Shown one piece after another: positions 1-8,508 of a stretch of DNA of 64,000 bases; position 1 is the first letter of the stretch; the number at the start of each line of letters is the position of its first letter. Origin of the DNA: Castellaniella hirudinis (GTDB lineage: Bacteria > Pseudomonadota > Gammaproteobacteria > Burkholderiales > Burkholderiaceae_B). Position numbers and translations under genes: made by a program. The notes beneath the pieces were generated by a model, which had not been told where the DNA came from, made no database searches, and saw nothing but the letters and a program-made list of their open reading frames with translations. Where the stretch lies: assembly GCF_042651965.1 (NCBI RefSeq), contig NZ_JBHSDY010000002.1:62001-126000 (forward strand), given 5' to 3'.

Positions 1-43
1 GGAACGTTGATCATCAGCAACTTTCCAAGCTGTTGATTTTAAA

Positions 44-128
44 TGGTGCCCGAGGCGGGAATCGAACCCGCACGGCCGAAGCCGAGGGATTTTAAGTCCC
101 TTGTGTCTACCAATTTCACCACTCGGGC
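44..128 (-). tRNA. tRNA-Leu (anticodon UAA)
   Basis: Read on the minus strand this is a complete class II tRNA of 85 nt including an encoded CCA end (44-46). The 7-bp acceptor stem GCCCGAG/CTCGGGC closes. The anticodon loop CTTAAAA gives anticodon UAA, and there is a short variable arm (CTCGGCTTCGGCCG region) typical of tRNA-Leu. A TACAAT -10-like hexamer lies at 143-148, about 15 nt before the 5' end. Confidence 0.97.
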
Positions 129-187
129 AGATGTGATGCGGCATTGTACCGAAAAGGGCCCCCACGCCACGCATGCTGACGCAGGCT

Positions 188-250
188 CGCTGCCCCCCGA
201 GGGGGCTCTTTCGCCTTGGAGCGGCCCGGCGGCGAAAGGGGCTCCCACAC
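188..250. repeat. REP-like extragenic palindrome downstream of the diguanylate cyclase
   Basis: The stretch holds nested inverted repeats: GCCCCC-CGA-GGGGGC at 192-206, and CTTTCGCC (about 208-215) pairing with GGCGAAAG (about 231-238) around a GC-rich core. It lies between the tRNA-Leu promoter side and the stop of the gene at 256. From memory, similar GGGGGC...TTTCGCC...GGCGGCGAAAG elements recur in Bordetella/Achromobacter intergenic DNA. It could also act as a transcription terminator. Only one copy is seen in this window. Confidence 0.4.
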
Positions 251-255
251 CCACC

Positions 256-1818
256 CTAATTCAACACCACCGCGTGCACCCGATCCCGCCCGGCCTGCTT
301 GGCGGCGTAGAGCTGGGCGTCGGCGGCGGCCAGCAGTTCCGATGCGTCGGCCCGACCGCCTGCCAGGGTGGCGATGCCGATGCTCAGGGTCACGCGCGGG
401 CGGTCTCCCTGGGTATTCAACAGTTCGGGCCGCGCCACGGCCGTACGGATGCGCTCGGCCACGATCCGGGCCGACTCTGAATCGGTCTCGGGCAGCAGGC
501 AGGCGAACTCCTCGCCGCCGTAGCGTGCCGCCAGGTCGGCGGAGCGGGCCACGTTGTCACGCAGCACCTGCGCGATGGCGCGCAGACAGTCGTCGCCGAC
601 CTGATGGCCATAGAGGTCATTCACGCGTTTAAAGTAATCCACGTCCAGCATCATCAGGCTCAGGGGCGAGCCCGTACGCCGCCAGCGCGCGTGCTCACGC
701 GCCAGCGCCTGATCGAAATGCCGGCGATTGGCCAGGTGGGTCAGGCCGTCGGTCTGGCTTTGTCTTTCCAACTCCTGGTTGGCGGCCTGCAGGGCCTCCT
801 GCTGCCGCAGAATGTGCTGGTTGCGCTCGGCCAGCAGGTGGGACAGCCGGCGGTAGCGGCGCAAGGCCAGCACGCACACCAAGGCCAGCAGCACGGCAAC
901 AACGCTGGCGACCTGCAGCAGGGTCCGCTGGCTGCGCTGGGCCACGTAGCGCTCGATGAGCTGGACTTCGCCCTCCTCGTGCCGCGCGATGGATGCCGAC
1001 ACGTCCAGCGCCGCGAGATACCGGTCGAACACCCGCACCAGTTGCCGATGCTCAGAGGTGTCGCTGACGTAGAACCGATAGGCGCGCGGATATTCGTGCA
1101 GCACCAGGACGACCTCCAGGTCGAAATATTCGTGGCTGTAGCGCTTCTCGGCAAAAATGCTCTGGTTGAACACGGCCACGTCGATCTCGCCCGCCCGCAG
1201 CGCCTTGAACAGGCCGTCGCTGGAGGACTGGTCGTAAGTCCGCAGCCGATCCGTCGGCACCATATCCCTGAGCATGGGCTCGAATGCGACGCCATGCATG
1301 ACGCCGACGCGGTAGCGCGCCAGATCGGCCATCTGGTGAATCTGCGGCTGCACGCCCTTGCGGGCGATGACGGCGTAGTGGCTTTTGTAATAGGGCTGGG
1401 TAAACAGGCCACGCAGCGCCCGGTCGGGCCGCAGGCTGAGCGGAATCATGACGTCGGCGCGATGTTCCTGAACCCCGGCGATCTTCTCGGCCACGGTCCA
1501 GCCCGGCGCCGGATCGATCTCATAATGCAGCCCGAGCTGGGCGGCAATGAAACACCAGGTATCGATGCCGACACCGGTATAGACGTTCCGGTCCGGGTCG
1601 AAGCGCGTCATGGGCGGGGCGTCCAGCACCACCACGCGCAAGGGCGGCAAGGCGCTGAGTTCGGCTCGCTCATCGGTACTGACGATGACGGGCTCACGCA
1701 GACGCACATGCTGCGCACCCGCGCAGTCAGCGGCCGGAGCAGCCAGCGCGGCCCACGGCAGCATGCACCCCAGCAACAATCCCGACAGAATCGACGGAAT
1801 CCGCCCTATAGCAAGCAT
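256..1818 (-). CDS. Membrane diguanylate cyclase with periplasmic solute-binding sensor domain
   Basis: The 520-aa protein has a signal peptide (hydrophobic LSGLLLGCMLPWAALA near residues 10-27). A periplasmic domain of about 270 residues resembles bacterial extracellular solute-binding family 3 proteins (LRVVVLDAPP, GVGIDTWCFIAAQLG). It is followed by one TM helix (VASVVAVLLALVCVLAL), a coiled coil (LAERNQHILRQQEALQAANQELERQ) and a C-terminal GGDEF domain. The active-site loop is GGEEF (about 434-438), and an RSAD inhibitory I-site lies five residues before it, so it should make c-di-GMP with product inhibition. The start at 1818 lies inside the end of the upstream enzyme gene (13-nt overlap), implying translational coupling. 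A longer frame runs upstream but is only the shadow of that gene. The ligand is unknown. Confidence 0.88.
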   Translation of the reverse strand: MLAIGRIPSILSGLLLGCMLPWAALAAPAADCAGAQHVRLREPVIVSTDERAELSALPPLRVVVLDAPPMTRFDPDRNVYTGVGIDTWCFIAAQLGLHYEIDPAPGWTVAEKIAGVQEHRADVMIPLSLRPDRALRGLFTQPYYKSHYAVIARKGVQPQIHQMADLARYRVGVMHGVAFEPMLRDMVPTDRLRTYDQSSSDGLFKALRAGEIDVAVFNQSIFAEKRYSHEYFDLEVVLVLHEYPRAYRFYVSDTSEHRQLVRVFDRYLAALDVSASIARHEEGEVQLIERYVAQRSQRTLLQVASVVAVLLALVCVLALRRYRRLSHLLAERNQHILRQQEALQAANQELERQSQTDGLTHLANRRHFDQALAREHARWRRTGSPLSLMMLDVDYFKRVNDLYGHQVGDDCLRAIAQVLRDNVARSADLAARYGGEEFACLLPETDSESARIVAERIRTAVARPELLNTQGDRPRVTLSIGIATLAGGRADASELLAAADAQLYAAKQAGRDRVHAVVLN

Positions 1819-2909
1819 CCTTCGCCGGTGTCCAGAAAATGCTCGATCCGCGCGCGCCATCCGCTGATGTCCAGGTGCTGCGCGCGCAGCCAGTCTTCGT
1901 CGTAGTACGTCGTGGCGTAACGGTCGCCGCTGTCGCAGATCAGCGTCACCAGGGACCCGGTCCGCTCCTGCCGCCGCATGAGCGAGGCCATGCACAGCAC
2001 ACCCATGAAGTTCGTGCCCGTCGACCCGCCGACGCGGCGGAACAGCCGGTCGGACAGCACGTGCGCAGCCGCGATCGAAGCCTCGTCGGGGATGCGGATC
2101 ATCTCGTCGATGACCGTCGGGATGAAGGAAGGCTCGACGCGCGGGCGGCCGATCCCTTCGATGCGCGAGCCGGTCGCCGTGATGCCCATGTCGCCGCTTT
2201 GCCAGGCCTCGTAAAAGGCGGAGCCTTCGACATCGACCACGCAAAGCCGGGTGTCCAGGTTGCGGTAGCGGATGAAGCGCCCCAGCGTGGCCGAGGTGCC
2301 GCCGGTGCCGGCGCTCATGACCACCCATTCGGGGACGGCATGGAACTCGCCTTCCATCTGGCGGAAGATGCTTTCGGCGATATTGTTATTGCCGCGCCAG
2401 TCCGTGGCGCGCTCGGCGTGCGTGAACTGGTCCAGATAATAGCCGCCCGATTCGTCCGCAATGGACTGGGCCGCGTCATAGACTTCCCGGGCATGGTCCA
2501 CGAAATGGCAGCGCCCGCCGAAACGTTCGATCGCCTCGACCTTCTGCCGGCTGGTCGAACGCGTCATCACGGCGACGAAGGACAGGCCCAGCAGCCGGGC
2601 GAAATAGGCTTCCGACACCGCCGTCGACCCCGACGAGGCCTCGACCAGCAGCGTGTTTTTGCGAATGCGGCCGTTGCAGATGCCGTACAGGAACAGAGAG
2701 CGCGCCAGACGGTGCTTGAGGCTGCCGGTCGGGTGCGTGCTCTCGTCCTTGAAGTAGATGTCGATACCGCGCAACCCCGGGAAATCCGGCTTGACCAGGT
2801 GCGTGTCGGCGGAACGCCGGCCATCTGCTTCCAGAATGCGGATGGCCCGACGCGTCCAGTCCCGATCTTCGGGCGCCAGGACGCTGCGCCCCTGAGTGCA
2901 GTGATTCAT
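1806..2909 (-). CDS. PLP-dependent cysteine synthase-family protein (Cds1-like)
   Basis: The 367-aa protein is a fold-type II PLP enzyme of the cysteine synthase/cystathionine beta-synthase family. The Schiff-base lysine is in PTGSLKHRLA (Lys65), the substrate loop is EASSGSTAVSEA, and the phosphate-binding loop is SAGTGGTSATLGRF. The long N-terminal extension and sequence style resemble mycobacterial Cds1, an L-cysteine desulfhydrase, more than CysK/CysM. The direction of the reaction (cysteine synthesis or H2S-releasing breakdown) is therefore an inference. The start at 2909 (MNHCTQG) has AGGG about 10 nt upstream; an in-frame ATG at 2972 is possible but extends towards the tRNA-Ser. Its 3' end overlaps the diguanylate cyclase gene, so the two are probably co-expressed. 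Confidence 0.82.
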   Translation of the reverse strand: MNHCTQGRSVLAPEDRDWTRRAIRILEADGRRSADTHLVKPDFPGLRGIDIYFKDESTHPTGSLKHRLARSLFLYGICNGRIRKNTLLVEASSGSTAVSEAYFARLLGLSFVAVMTRSTSRQKVEAIERFGGRCHFVDHAREVYDAAQSIADESGGYYLDQFTHAERATDWRGNNNIAESIFRQMEGEFHAVPEWVVMSAGTGGTSATLGRFIRYRNLDTRLCVVDVEGSAFYEAWQSGDMGITATGSRIEGIGRPRVEPSFIPTVIDEMIRIPDEASIAAAHVLSDRLFRRVGGSTGTNFMGVLCMASLMRRQERTGSLVTLICDSGDRYATTYYDEDWLRAQHLDISGWRARIEHFLDTGEGCLL

Positions 2910-3015
2910 TTTGTGTTTTTCCCTGGACCCGGTCACGAGCGGATGATGACATATTACAAGTTCTGTCGTCACCAGGCAGGCGTTTGTACACTAACGGCAG
3001 GCGAACCGATGATGC

Positions 3016-3103
3016 TGGCGGAGGCGGTGAGATTCGAACTCACGAACGGTTGCCCGTTGCCGGTTTTCAAGACCGGTGCAATCGACCACTCTGCCACACC
3101 TCC
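3016..3103 (-). tRNA. tRNA-Ser (anticodon UGA)
   Basis: On the minus strand this is an 88-nt class II tRNA. The acceptor stem GGAGGTG pairs with CGCCTCC (one G-U), followed by discriminator G and an encoded CCA. The anticodon loop CTTGAAA gives UGA. There is a long variable arm (GCAACGGGCAACCGT region) as expected for serine tRNA, and the T-loop TTCGAATC is intact. A TACACT hexamer about 15 nt upstream (3118-3123) may be its -10. Confidence 0.97.
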
Positions 3104-3160
3104 GCATGAAGACCGAGAGTGTAGCGCATAATGCCGCTTGCACATTCGAAGGAGCGCCAC

Positions 3161-4141
3161 ATGCAAGCCATTGAAATCACCGCGCCGGGCGGCCCCGAAG
3201 TCCTGCGCCTGACGGACCGCCCCACCCCGGCACCCGGCCCCGGCGAGGTGCTGATCGAAGTCGAAGCCGCCGGGGTCAACCGGCCCGACGTCTTCCAGCG
3301 CCAGGGCAGTTATCCGCCCCCCGCCGGCGCATCCGACCTGCCCGGCCTGGAAATCGCCGGCCGCATCGTCGGCGGCGATCCGGAATCCGCCGGATTCAAA
3401 CCGGGGGATGCCGTCTGCGCCCTGGTGACCGGCGGCGGCTATGCGCAATACTGCGTGGCGCCCGCCGCGCAATGCCTGCCCGTGCCGGCAGGCCTGTCCA
3501 TGGTCGAGGCCGCCGCGCTGCCGGAAACCTATTTCACGGTCTGGAGCAATGTCTTCGACCGGGGCGCCCTGACGGCCGGCGAGACCCTGCTGGTCCACGG
3601 CGGCGCCAGCGGCATCGGCACCACGGCCATCGCGCTGGCGCGCGCCTTCGGCCACACGGTCTATGCCACGGCCGGCAGCCCCGAACGCGTCCAGGCCGTC
3701 GAAGCCCTGGGCTGCGCGCGCGGCATCGACTACCGCACGCAGGATTTCGTTGCCGAGATCAAGGCGCTGACGAACGGCCGCGGCGTGGATGTGATCCTGG
3801 ACATGGTGGCGGGCAAGTACCTGGAGCGCAACATCGACGTGCTGGCCGACGACGGCCGGCTGGTGATGATCGCCCTGCTGGGCGGCGCGAAAGGCACGCT
3901 GAACTGCGGCGACGTGATGCGCCGCCGCCTGACGGTGACGGGCTCGACGCTGCGGGCGCGCCCCGTGGCCTTCAAGGCCCGCATCGCGCAGTCGTTGCGC
4001 GAGCGCGTCTGGCCGCTGCTGGAGTCCGGCGCGGTACGGCCCTCGATCCACGCGACTTTCCCGCTGGCCGAGGCGTCACGCGCCCACGCGATGATGGACG
4101 CGGGCGAGCAGATCGGCAAGATCGTGCTGACGGTGCGCTGA
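3161..4141 (+). CDS. NAD(P)H:quinone oxidoreductase, zinc-independent MDR family
   Basis: The 326-aa medium-chain dehydrogenase/reductase has an N-terminal GroES-like domain (VLIEVEAAGVNRPDVFQRQG) and a Rossmann domain with LLVHGGASGIGTTAIALAR as the NAD(P)H-binding loop. It lacks the structural- and catalytic-zinc cysteines of alcohol dehydrogenases, matching the QOR/PIG3 branch. It probably reduces quinones with NADPH in the cytoplasm. The start at 3161 follows GGAG at 3151-3154; an in-frame ATG at 3131 lacks a good site. In Bordetella-type genomes this gene sits beside pnp-rpsO; here a LysR gene and speG intervene. Confidence 0.87.
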   Translation: MQAIEITAPGGPEVLRLTDRPTPAPGPGEVLIEVEAAGVNRPDVFQRQGSYPPPAGASDLPGLEIAGRIVGGDPESAGFKPGDAVCALVTGGGYAQYCVAPAAQCLPVPAGLSMVEAAALPETYFTVWSNVFDRGALTAGETLLVHGGASGIGTTAIALARAFGHTVYATAGSPERVQAVEALGCARGIDYRTQDFVAEIKALTNGRGVDVILDMVAGKYLERNIDVLADDGRLVMIALLGGAKGTLNCGDVMRRRLTVTGSTLRARPVAFKARIAQSLRERVWPLLESGAVRPSIHATFPLAEASRAHAMMDAGEQIGKIVLTVR

Positions 4142-4154
4142 AGCGCCGGCCCGC

Positions 4155-5030
4155 TCATCCGGCGCTGCGCAGCAATTCGGAGAAACGGGTCTCCACCCAT
4201 CGCGCCGACGCGCCGGGCCGCGTGCCCCGGCGCCACAGTACGCGCACCGGCAGCGGGGGCAGCGTCAGCGACGGACACTCCAGTTGCCTGAGCGACTTCG
4301 GGTAGCTCTCCTCCCGTGCGATATTGACCGGCAGGATCGCCCATCCCAGCCCATCGGCCACCATGTCGGCGATGCTGTAGAAACTGTCCGAGCGCCACAC
4401 GCGGGGGCTGTAGGCCTGCTCCCGCATGTCGTCCGCATGCATCAGGATCTGGCGATGACGGGCCAGTGCCTTGCGGCCGGCCAGCCCCGCCTCCAGCAGC
4501 GGATGGCCGCTGGACACGAACACGCCCTGCGGCACCGCGCCGATATGGTGCTGGTCGCAGTGCGCATAGGCAGGTCCCCTGTCGAAGTGAAAGGCCGCGT
4601 CGGCCCGCCGGCCGGCCACATAATCCGCGACTTCCGCAGCCGTGCCGTTGAGCAGGGTCAACTCCAGATGAGGGAAACGGTCCGACAGTTCCCTCACCAG
4701 GGCGCTGATGGCCATGTAGGGCAGCGCCTCGTCGAACGCCAGCGCCAGCCTGGCGTCGTCGCCGGCCGCCAGGGACAGGGCGCGCTGGTCGAGCTCGGAC
4801 GCCTGCCGCAGGAGTTCCCGGGCCTCCAGCAGCAGCACCCGGCCGGCGTCGGTGGGGCGCGCCCGGTGGCCCGAGCGATCGAACAGCATCACGCCGAGAT
4901 CGGCTTCCAGCAGCGCGATCGCCGTGCTGACGGCCGATTGGGCTTTTCCCAGGCTCCGGGCGGCGGCGCTGATCGAACCACTGTCCGCCGTGGCGATGAA
5001 CTGGCGCAATTGGTCTAGATCCCAGCGCAT
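4155..5030 (-). CDS. LysR-family transcriptional regulator
   Basis: The 291-aa protein has an N-terminal winged HTH (LDQLRQFIATADSGSISAAARSLGKAQSAVSTAIALLE, residues 5-43) and a C-terminal periplasmic-binding-like effector domain, the normal LysR length and layout. It is transcribed divergently from the speG-like acetyltransferase gene (start 5143). The 112-bp gap between them is AT-rich near 5040-5100, the usual place for a LysR operator, so that gene is the most likely target. The tail converges with the quinone oxidoreductase stop 14 bp away. The effector is unknown. Confidence 0.9.
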   Translation of the reverse strand: MRWDLDQLRQFIATADSGSISAAARSLGKAQSAVSTAIALLEADLGVMLFDRSGHRARPTDAGRVLLLEARELLRQASELDQRALSLAAGDDARLALAFDEALPYMAISALVRELSDRFPHLELTLLNGTAAEVADYVAGRRADAAFHFDRGPAYAHCDQHHIGAVPQGVFVSSGHPLLEAGLAGRKALARHRQILMHADDMREQAYSPRVWRSDSFYSIADMVADGLGWAILPVNIAREESYPKSLRQLECPSLTLPPLPVRVLWRRGTRPGASARWVETRFSELLRSAG

Positions 5031-5142
5031 GAGTCGTGGATTATCTATCTATTAATCAGATCGATTCCATCTTTATGGATCGCAAAACAAGAAAGATAAT
5101 GTCTTCAGCTCCTTGTATTGTCAAGGAGGAAGGATATCGATC

Positions 5143-5700
5143 ATGCACGCCGAACACATCAAACTGCGCCCGCTGGAGCGGGTGGATCTGCAATTCGTAC
5201 ATCAGTTGGACAACAACGCCAGTGTGATGCGCTACTGGTTCGAAGAACCGTACGTGACCTTCACCGAACTGCAGTCCCTGTACGACCAGCACGTCCACGA
5301 CCAGAGTGAGCGGCGCTTCATCGTCGAATGCGATGGCCAGCGCGCGGGCCTGGTGGAACTGGTGGAAATCGACCACATCCACCGGCGCGCGGAATTCCAG
5401 ATCATCATCGCGCCCGAACACCAGGGCCGGGGCCTCGCCACCCGCGCGACACAACTGGCGATGGAATACGGCTTCAGGGTGCTGAACCTCTACAAGCTCT
5501 ACCTGATCGTGGACATCGAAAACAAGAAGGCGATCCGGATCTATACCCGGATGGGTTTCCAGACCGAGGGCGAACTGAAGGACGAGTTCTTCGTCAACGG
5601 CGAATACCGCAGCGTCCTGCGGATGCGCCTGTTCCAGCACGACTATCTGGGCAGGCATCCGCCGTCGCACATCCGCCTGACGGAGACGACCGTCTACTGA
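5143..5700 (+). CDS. speG: Spermidine N1-acetyltransferase-like GNAT protein
   Basis: The 185-aa GNAT acetyltransferase matches SpeG. It opens with IKLRPLERVDLQFVHQLDNN, continues with VMRYWFEEPY and TFTELQSLYDQHVHDQSERRFIVE, and has the acetyl-CoA loop APEHQGRGLATRAT followed by NLYKLYLIVDIENKKAIRIYTRMGF. The family transfers acetyl from acetyl-CoA to spermidine or spermine to relieve polyamine excess. The start at 5143 is set by the strong AAGGAGGAAGG site at 5123-5133. It faces a divergent LysR gene and is followed by a clear terminator at 5741-5770. Confidence 0.87.
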   Translation: MHAEHIKLRPLERVDLQFVHQLDNNASVMRYWFEEPYVTFTELQSLYDQHVHDQSERRFIVECDGQRAGLVELVEIDHIHRRAEFQIIIAPEHQGRGLATRATQLAMEYGFRVLNLYKLYLIVDIENKKAIRIYTRMGFQTEGELKDEFFVNGEYRSVLRMRLFQHDYLGRHPPSHIRLTETTVY

Positions 5701-5740
5701 TCCGACGGCCGTGCGGCGGACGAGACCGGCCGCTGTCACG

Positions 5741-5770
5741 AAAATGGGCGTCCCGGAGGACGCCCATTTT
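5741..5770. terminator. Bidirectional intrinsic terminator between speG and pnp
   Basis: A perfect 13-bp inverted repeat, AAAATGGGCGTCC / GGACGCCCATTTT, surrounds the tetraloop CGGA. The A/T flanks give a U-tract in both directions. It lies between the convergent speG and pnp genes and can serve both. Confidence 0.92.
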
Positions 5771-5817
5771 GCTTTCCCCGCACGGCCCGAAGACCGTGCG
5801 AAGGATACGGACAGCGA

Positions 5818-7959
5818 TTACTGCGCGGCCGGGGCGGCCGGACCGCCTTGGGCTTCGATGCCGCCGATCGCCTTGACCGACAGGCGCAGACGGCCGCGTT
5901 CGTCGGCCTCGATGACCTTGACGCGCACCGACTGGCCGACCTTCAGCACGTCGTTGATGTCGGCAATGCGGTAGTTGGCGATCTCGGAGATGTGCAGCAG
6001 ACCGTCACGGCCGGGCAGGACCTGGACGATGGCGCCGAAATCCAGCAGGCGCTGGACGGTGCCCTGGTATTCCTGGCCCACTTCGACGTCGGCGGTCAGT
6101 TCCTTGATGCGGCGCTCGGCTTCGTGGGCGCGGTCCAGGTCGGCGCTGGCGATGGTGATGCTGCCGTCGTCGCTGATGTCGATCTGGCAGCCGGTTTCCT
6201 CGGTCAGCGCGCGGATGGTGGCGCCGCCCTTGCCGATCACGTCACGGATCTTTTCCGGATTGATCTTGATGCTGAGCATGCGCGGCGCGAAGTCGGACAG
6301 TTCCTGGCGGGAGCCGTCGATGGCTTCGCGCATCTTGCCCAGGATGTGCAGGCGGCCTTCGCGGGCCTGGGCCAGCGCGACCTGCATGATTTCCTTGGTG
6401 ATGCCCTGGATCTTGATGTCCATCTGCAGGGCGGTGACGCCGCTGACGGTGCCGGCCACCTTGAAGTCCATGTCGCCCAGGTGATCCTCGTCACCCAGAA
6501 TGTCGGTCAGGACGGCGAACTTGCCGCCTTCCTTGATCAGGCCCATGGCGACGCCCGCCACGTGATCCTTGACCGGCACGCCGGCGTCCATCATGGACAG
6601 GCTGCCGCCGCAGACCGAGGCCATGGACGAAGAACCGTTGGATTCGGTGATCTCGGACACCAGGCGCAGGGTGTACTGGAAGTCTTCGGCGGCGGGCAGC
6701 AGCGGCGACAGCGCGCGCTTGGCCAGACGGCCGTGGCCGATTTCGCGGCGCTTGGGCACACCGAAGCGGCCGGTTTCACCCGTGGCGAACGGCGGCATGT
6801 TGTAGTGCATCATGAAGCGGTCACGGTACTCGCCCATGATCGAGTCGATGATCTGCTCGTCCTGCTTGGTGCCCAGCGTGGTGACCACCAGCGCCTGGGT
6901 TTCACCACGCGTGAACAGGGCGGAACCGTGGGCGCGCGGCAGCACGCCCAGGCGGATGCTGATCGGACGTACGGTGCGCGTGTCGCGGCCGTCGATGCGC
7001 GGTTCGCCGTTCAGGATCTGGCCGCGGACGATTTCCGATTCCAGCGCGAACAGCATGTTCTCGACTTCGACGTGGTCGGGGGCGGCGTCGCCGCGGGCGG
7101 CGGCGTGCTCGGCCAGCTTGGTGCGGACTTCGGTGTAGACCTGGCGCAGGCGCGTGGTGCGTTCCTGCTTGTCACGCAGTTGGTAGACGGCCTGCAGGGG
7201 TTCGAAGGCGGCGGCGCGCACGGCGGTGGCCAGGACTTCGTTGCGCGGGGCGGCTTGCCAATCCCATTCGGGCTTGCCGGCTTCGGCCACCAGTTCGTGG
7301 ATGGCGTTGATGCAGGCCTGCATTTGTTCATGGCCGAACACCACGGCGCCCAGCATCACGTCTTCGGACAGTTGCTTGGCTTCGGATTCGACCATCAGCA
7401 CGGCCGCTTCGGTCCCGGCGACCACCAGGTCCAGCTGGGACTCGCCGCGCACTTGCGAGGCGCTGGGGTTCAGGACGTACTGGCCGTCGATGTAGCCCAC
7501 GCGGGCGGCGCCCACCGGACCGTTGAAGGGGATGCCGGAGATCGCCAGCGCAGCCGAGGCGCCGATCAGGGCGGGAATGTCGGGATCGACTTCCGGGTTG
7601 ACCGAGACAGTGTGGATGATGATCTGGACGTCGTTGTAGAAACCGTCCGGGAACAGCGGGCGCAGCGGGCGGTCGATCAGGCGGGAGGTCAGGATTTCCT
7701 TTTCGGAGGGCTTGCCTTCACGCTTGAAGAAACCGCCGGGGATCTTGCCGGCCGCATAGGTCTTTTCGACGTAATCGACGGTCAGCGGAAAGAAGTCCTG
7801 GCCGGGCTTGGCGGTCTTGGCAGCCACCACTGTGGCCAGCACCACCGTGTCGTCGACGGACACCAGCACCGCACCGCCGGCCTGACGGGCGACTTCGCCG
7901 GTTTCCAGGACGACGGTGTGCGGGCCGTACTGGAACGACTTGCTCACTTTGTTGAACAT
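5818..7959 (-). CDS. pnp: Polynucleotide phosphorylase
   Basis: The 713-aa protein has the full PNPase layout: a first RNase PH core (residues about 1-215), an alpha-helical linker, a second catalytic RNase PH core (about 300-540, with RDRFMMHYNMPPF and GRREIGHGRLAKRAL-type motifs), a KH domain (VIGKGGATIRALTEETG) and an S1 domain (GQEYQGTVQRLLDFGAIVQVLPG). It degrades RNA phosphorolytically 3'-5' and is part of the degradosome. It lies downstream of rpsO in the conserved rpsO-pnp order, with a strong hairpin between them. A large antisense frame covers it but is a GC shadow. Confidence 0.98.
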   Translation of the reverse strand: MFNKVSKSFQYGPHTVVLETGEVARQAGGAVLVSVDDTVVLATVVAAKTAKPGQDFFPLTVDYVEKTYAAGKIPGGFFKREGKPSEKEILTSRLIDRPLRPLFPDGFYNDVQIIIHTVSVNPEVDPDIPALIGASAALAISGIPFNGPVGAARVGYIDGQYVLNPSASQVRGESQLDLVVAGTEAAVLMVESEAKQLSEDVMLGAVVFGHEQMQACINAIHELVAEAGKPEWDWQAAPRNEVLATAVRAAAFEPLQAVYQLRDKQERTTRLRQVYTEVRTKLAEHAAARGDAAPDHVEVENMLFALESEIVRGQILNGEPRIDGRDTRTVRPISIRLGVLPRAHGSALFTRGETQALVVTTLGTKQDEQIIDSIMGEYRDRFMMHYNMPPFATGETGRFGVPKRREIGHGRLAKRALSPLLPAAEDFQYTLRLVSEITESNGSSSMASVCGGSLSMMDAGVPVKDHVAGVAMGLIKEGGKFAVLTDILGDEDHLGDMDFKVAGTVSGVTALQMDIKIQGITKEIMQVALAQAREGRLHILGKMREAIDGSRQELSDFAPRMLSIKINPEKIRDVIGKGGATIRALTEETGCQIDISDDGSITIASADLDRAHEAERRIKELTADVEVGQEYQGTVQRLLDFGAIVQVLPGRDGLLHISEIANYRIADINDVLKVGQSVRVKVIEADERGRLRLSVKAIGGIEAQGGPAAPAAQ

Positions 7960-8045
7960 TTTCTGATCCTATAAAAGGGACGCCTGCGGGGCTCTTGCCC
8001 GCGACCCGCCCACCAGAGGCGGGGCCGATTGCGGCGACCCATGAC

Positions 8046-8089
8046 AAAAAGCCGCGCACGCTGCCAAAAACGATGCAGCGTACACGGCT
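8046..8089 (-). terminator. rpsO-pnp intergenic intrinsic terminator/hairpin
   Basis: Read on the minus strand, AGCCGTGTACGCTGC pairs over 15 bp (two G-U) with GCAGCGTGCGCGGCT around a 10-nt loop and is followed at once by a T-run. It lies 28 nt after the rpsO stop and before pnp, the position of the terminator and RNase III-processed hairpin known from the E. coli rpsO-pnp operon. Partial read-through into pnp is expected. Confidence 0.85.
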
Positions 8090-8117
8090 CGTGCAAAGGG
8101 AGCAAAGCCCCCGGGCA

Positions 8118-8387
8118 TTACTTGCGCAGGCCGAGTTTTTCGATCAGTGCGCGGTACGAATCGGGGTTGCGGCCCTTCAGGTAGTCCAGCAGCTTGCGAC
8201 GGCGGCTGACCATGCGCAGCAGGCCGCGACGCGAGTGGTGGTCTTTCTTGTGGGTCTTGAAGTGGCCGGTCAGTTCGTTGATGCGGGCCGTGAGCAGGGC
8301 GACCTGGACTTCAGGAGAGCCGGTGTCGCTGGCGGCGCGCTGGAATTGCGCAACGATGTCGGACTTGACGATATCTGCAACAGACAT
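8118..8387 (-). CDS. rpsO: 30S ribosomal protein S15
   Basis: The 89-aa protein has the usual S15 length and sequence (HKKDHHSRRGLLRMVSRRRKLLDYLK...LIEKLGLRK). It binds 16S rRNA in the platform of the 30S subunit. A start at 8387 is standard. In other bacteria S15 represses its own translation; no pseudoknot was modelled here. It is followed by the hairpin at 8046-8089 and pnp. A TATAAT hexamer on the minus strand at 8475-8480 may be its promoter -10. Confidence 0.98.
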   Translation of the reverse strand: MSVADIVKSDIVAQFQRAASDTGSPEVQVALLTARINELTGHFKTHKKDHHSRRGLLRMVSRRRKLLDYLKGRNPDSYRALIEKLGLRK

Positions 8388-8444
8388 TTCTATTCCTCAA
8401 TGGACAAGCGGCAGCACCGAGGCGCGCTGCCGTGGGATCAAATG

Positions 8445-8467
8445 AAAACGCCACGCAAAACGTGGCG
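8445..8467 (-). terminator. Hairpin with T-run between pssA and rpsO
   Basis: On the minus strand, CGCCACG-TTTTG-CGTGGCG is a perfect 7-bp stem followed by TTTT. It lies about 40 nt after the pssA stop and just upstream of rpsO. It is most simply the pssA terminator. Because a TATAAT lies just before it (8475-8480), it could instead begin the rpsO leader RNA. Confidence 0.6.
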
Positions 8468-8508
8468 CGGAAAGATTATAGCGGATTACGGCCGGGAATG
8501 CGCGCCCG

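Noticed and set aside
5848..7974. A 708-codon plus-strand frame opposite pnp
   Set aside because: It mirrors the pnp coding strand, has the His/Asp/Gly/Val-heavy makeup typical of GC-rich antisense frames, and no ribosome site or domain.
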